DNA of 64,000 nt from Roseiarcus sp963779095 (GTDB lineage: Bacteria > Pseudomonadota > Alphaproteobacteria > Rhizobiales > Beijerinckiaceae), in the NCBI GenBank assembly GCA_963779095.1, contig CAVZWU010000022.1, positions 124,001 through 188,000 on the forward strand, in the 5' to 3' direction. The translations under genes and the position numbers were made by a program. This document shows, piece by piece, positions 63,595 to 64,000 of the stretch (the stretch's first letter is position 1; each line of letters starts with the position of its first letter). A model generated the notes under the pieces. It had not been told where the DNA came from and ran no database searches. It saw nothing but the letters and a program-made list of their open reading frames with translations.

Positions 63595-63918
63595 TCAAAC
63601 CGAAGCGCTGATCCAGCGGCTGAGTTCGCTCTTCGGGCCGGCCCCGGTCTTGGTGGCGACGTTTTTGCCGTCCTTGAACACCATCAGGGTCGGGATCGAC
63701 CGGATCCCGTATTTACTGGCGACGCCGGGGTTCTCGTCGACATTGAGTTTGGCGATTTTCACCTTGCCGTTCATTTCGGTGGCGATTTCTTCGAGCGCTG
63801 GCGCGATCATACGGCACGGTCCGCACCATTCCGCCCAGAAGTCGACGACGACTGGCTCTTGGGATTTGATAACGTCGGTCTCAAAACTCGCGTCTGTGAC
63901 TTTGGCCGGTGCTGACAT
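63595..63918 (-). CDS. trxA: Thioredoxin
   Basis: 107 residues, a classical cytoplasmic thioredoxin. VVVDFWAEWCGPCRMIAPAL carries the redox WCGPC motif, followed by EIATEMNGKVKIAKLNVDEN, then SKYGIRSIPTLMVFKDGKNV with the cis-Pro opposite the active site, and a final GAGPKSELSRWI. Converges on the sensor-kinase gene. Intact. Confidence 0.97.
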   Translation of the reverse strand: MSAPAKVTDASFETDVIKSQEPVVVDFWAEWCGPCRMIAPALEEIATEMNGKVKIAKLNVDENPGVASKYGIRSIPTLMVFKDGKNVATKTGAGPKSELSRWISASV

Positions 63919-64000
63919 AGCGCCCTCAATGGCGGCGTGCTTGCCGCACCTCCATAGCTAGGAACCAACCCGAGCGGCGTCAAGCAGCGTGGGACGCGCC

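Noticed and set aside
1..64000. CRISPR array, rRNA genes or prophage structural genes
   Set aside because: No regularly spaced direct repeats, rRNA sequence or phage morphogenesis genes were seen in the window.

Overview
The window looks like chromosomal DNA of a high-GC alphaproteobacterium, most likely Hyphomicrobiales (Rhizobiales). The evidence is the gene order ppsR-maf-aroE-coaE-dnaQ-secB, pyrE-pdxJ-acpS, fabA-fabB-fabI and hpt/ftsEX, a Tad/Flp pilus locus of the cpa type, and perfect TTAA-N7-TTAA sites typical of the cell-cycle regulator CtrA. Genus cannot be fixed by reading; the Beijerinckiaceae/Methylocystaceae side of the order is a guess.

Layout. 1-4.8 kb: 3' part of parB, holA, leuB and an M20 amidohydrolase. 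4.8-9.6 kb: an AT-richer AAA-ATPase gene broken by two IS1595-family copies (inverted) and one IS66-family copy. 9.7-26.8 kb: an RraA-like gene, uup, pgi, a mandelate-racemase-type enzyme, pepP-hpt, ftsEX, plsC, chaC, the tyrA-hisC-chorismate mutase cluster (Tyr/Phe synthesis), rho and hemJ. 26.8-27.3 kb: a gene-free stretch with the features of the chromosomal replication origin (DnaA-like boxes, a perfect CtrA box, crowded GANTC sites) beside the gene group that marks oriC in alphaproteobacteria. 27.3-32.8 kb: ppsR, maf, aroE, coaE, dnaQ, secB and a lytic transglycosylase. 32.9-37.0 kb: a decayed genomic island ending at tRNA-Thr, with a second IS66 copy, a deleted IS630, an hsdR fragment and an integrase remnant. 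37-46.8 kb: cupin, pyrE, pdxJ, acpS, an IS5-family element, fabI/B/A, sufE and envelope proteins. 47-56.4 kb: pilin, prepilin peptidase and the Tad machine cpaB-C-D-E-F-tadB-tadC. 56.7-64 kb: uvrD/pcrA, a peptidoglycan-binding protein with a caspase-like His/Cys pattern, ilvE, a MarR regulator, an OmpR/EnvZ pair and trxA.

A caution for every reader: about 55-60 reading-frame breaks lie in otherwise well conserved housekeeping genes (rho, pgi, coaE, dnaQ, uvrD, hisC, tyrA, uup and others). Nearly all have the same phase, and those examined closely can mostly be repaired by removing one base from a short run of identical bases. They cluster at about 10-33 kb and 50-59 kb and are absent elsewhere. 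I treat them as consensus errors and annotate these genes as intact CDS spanning the repaired reading. The few breaks of another kind (ATPase, integrase, IS630, possibly rraA) are treated as real decay.
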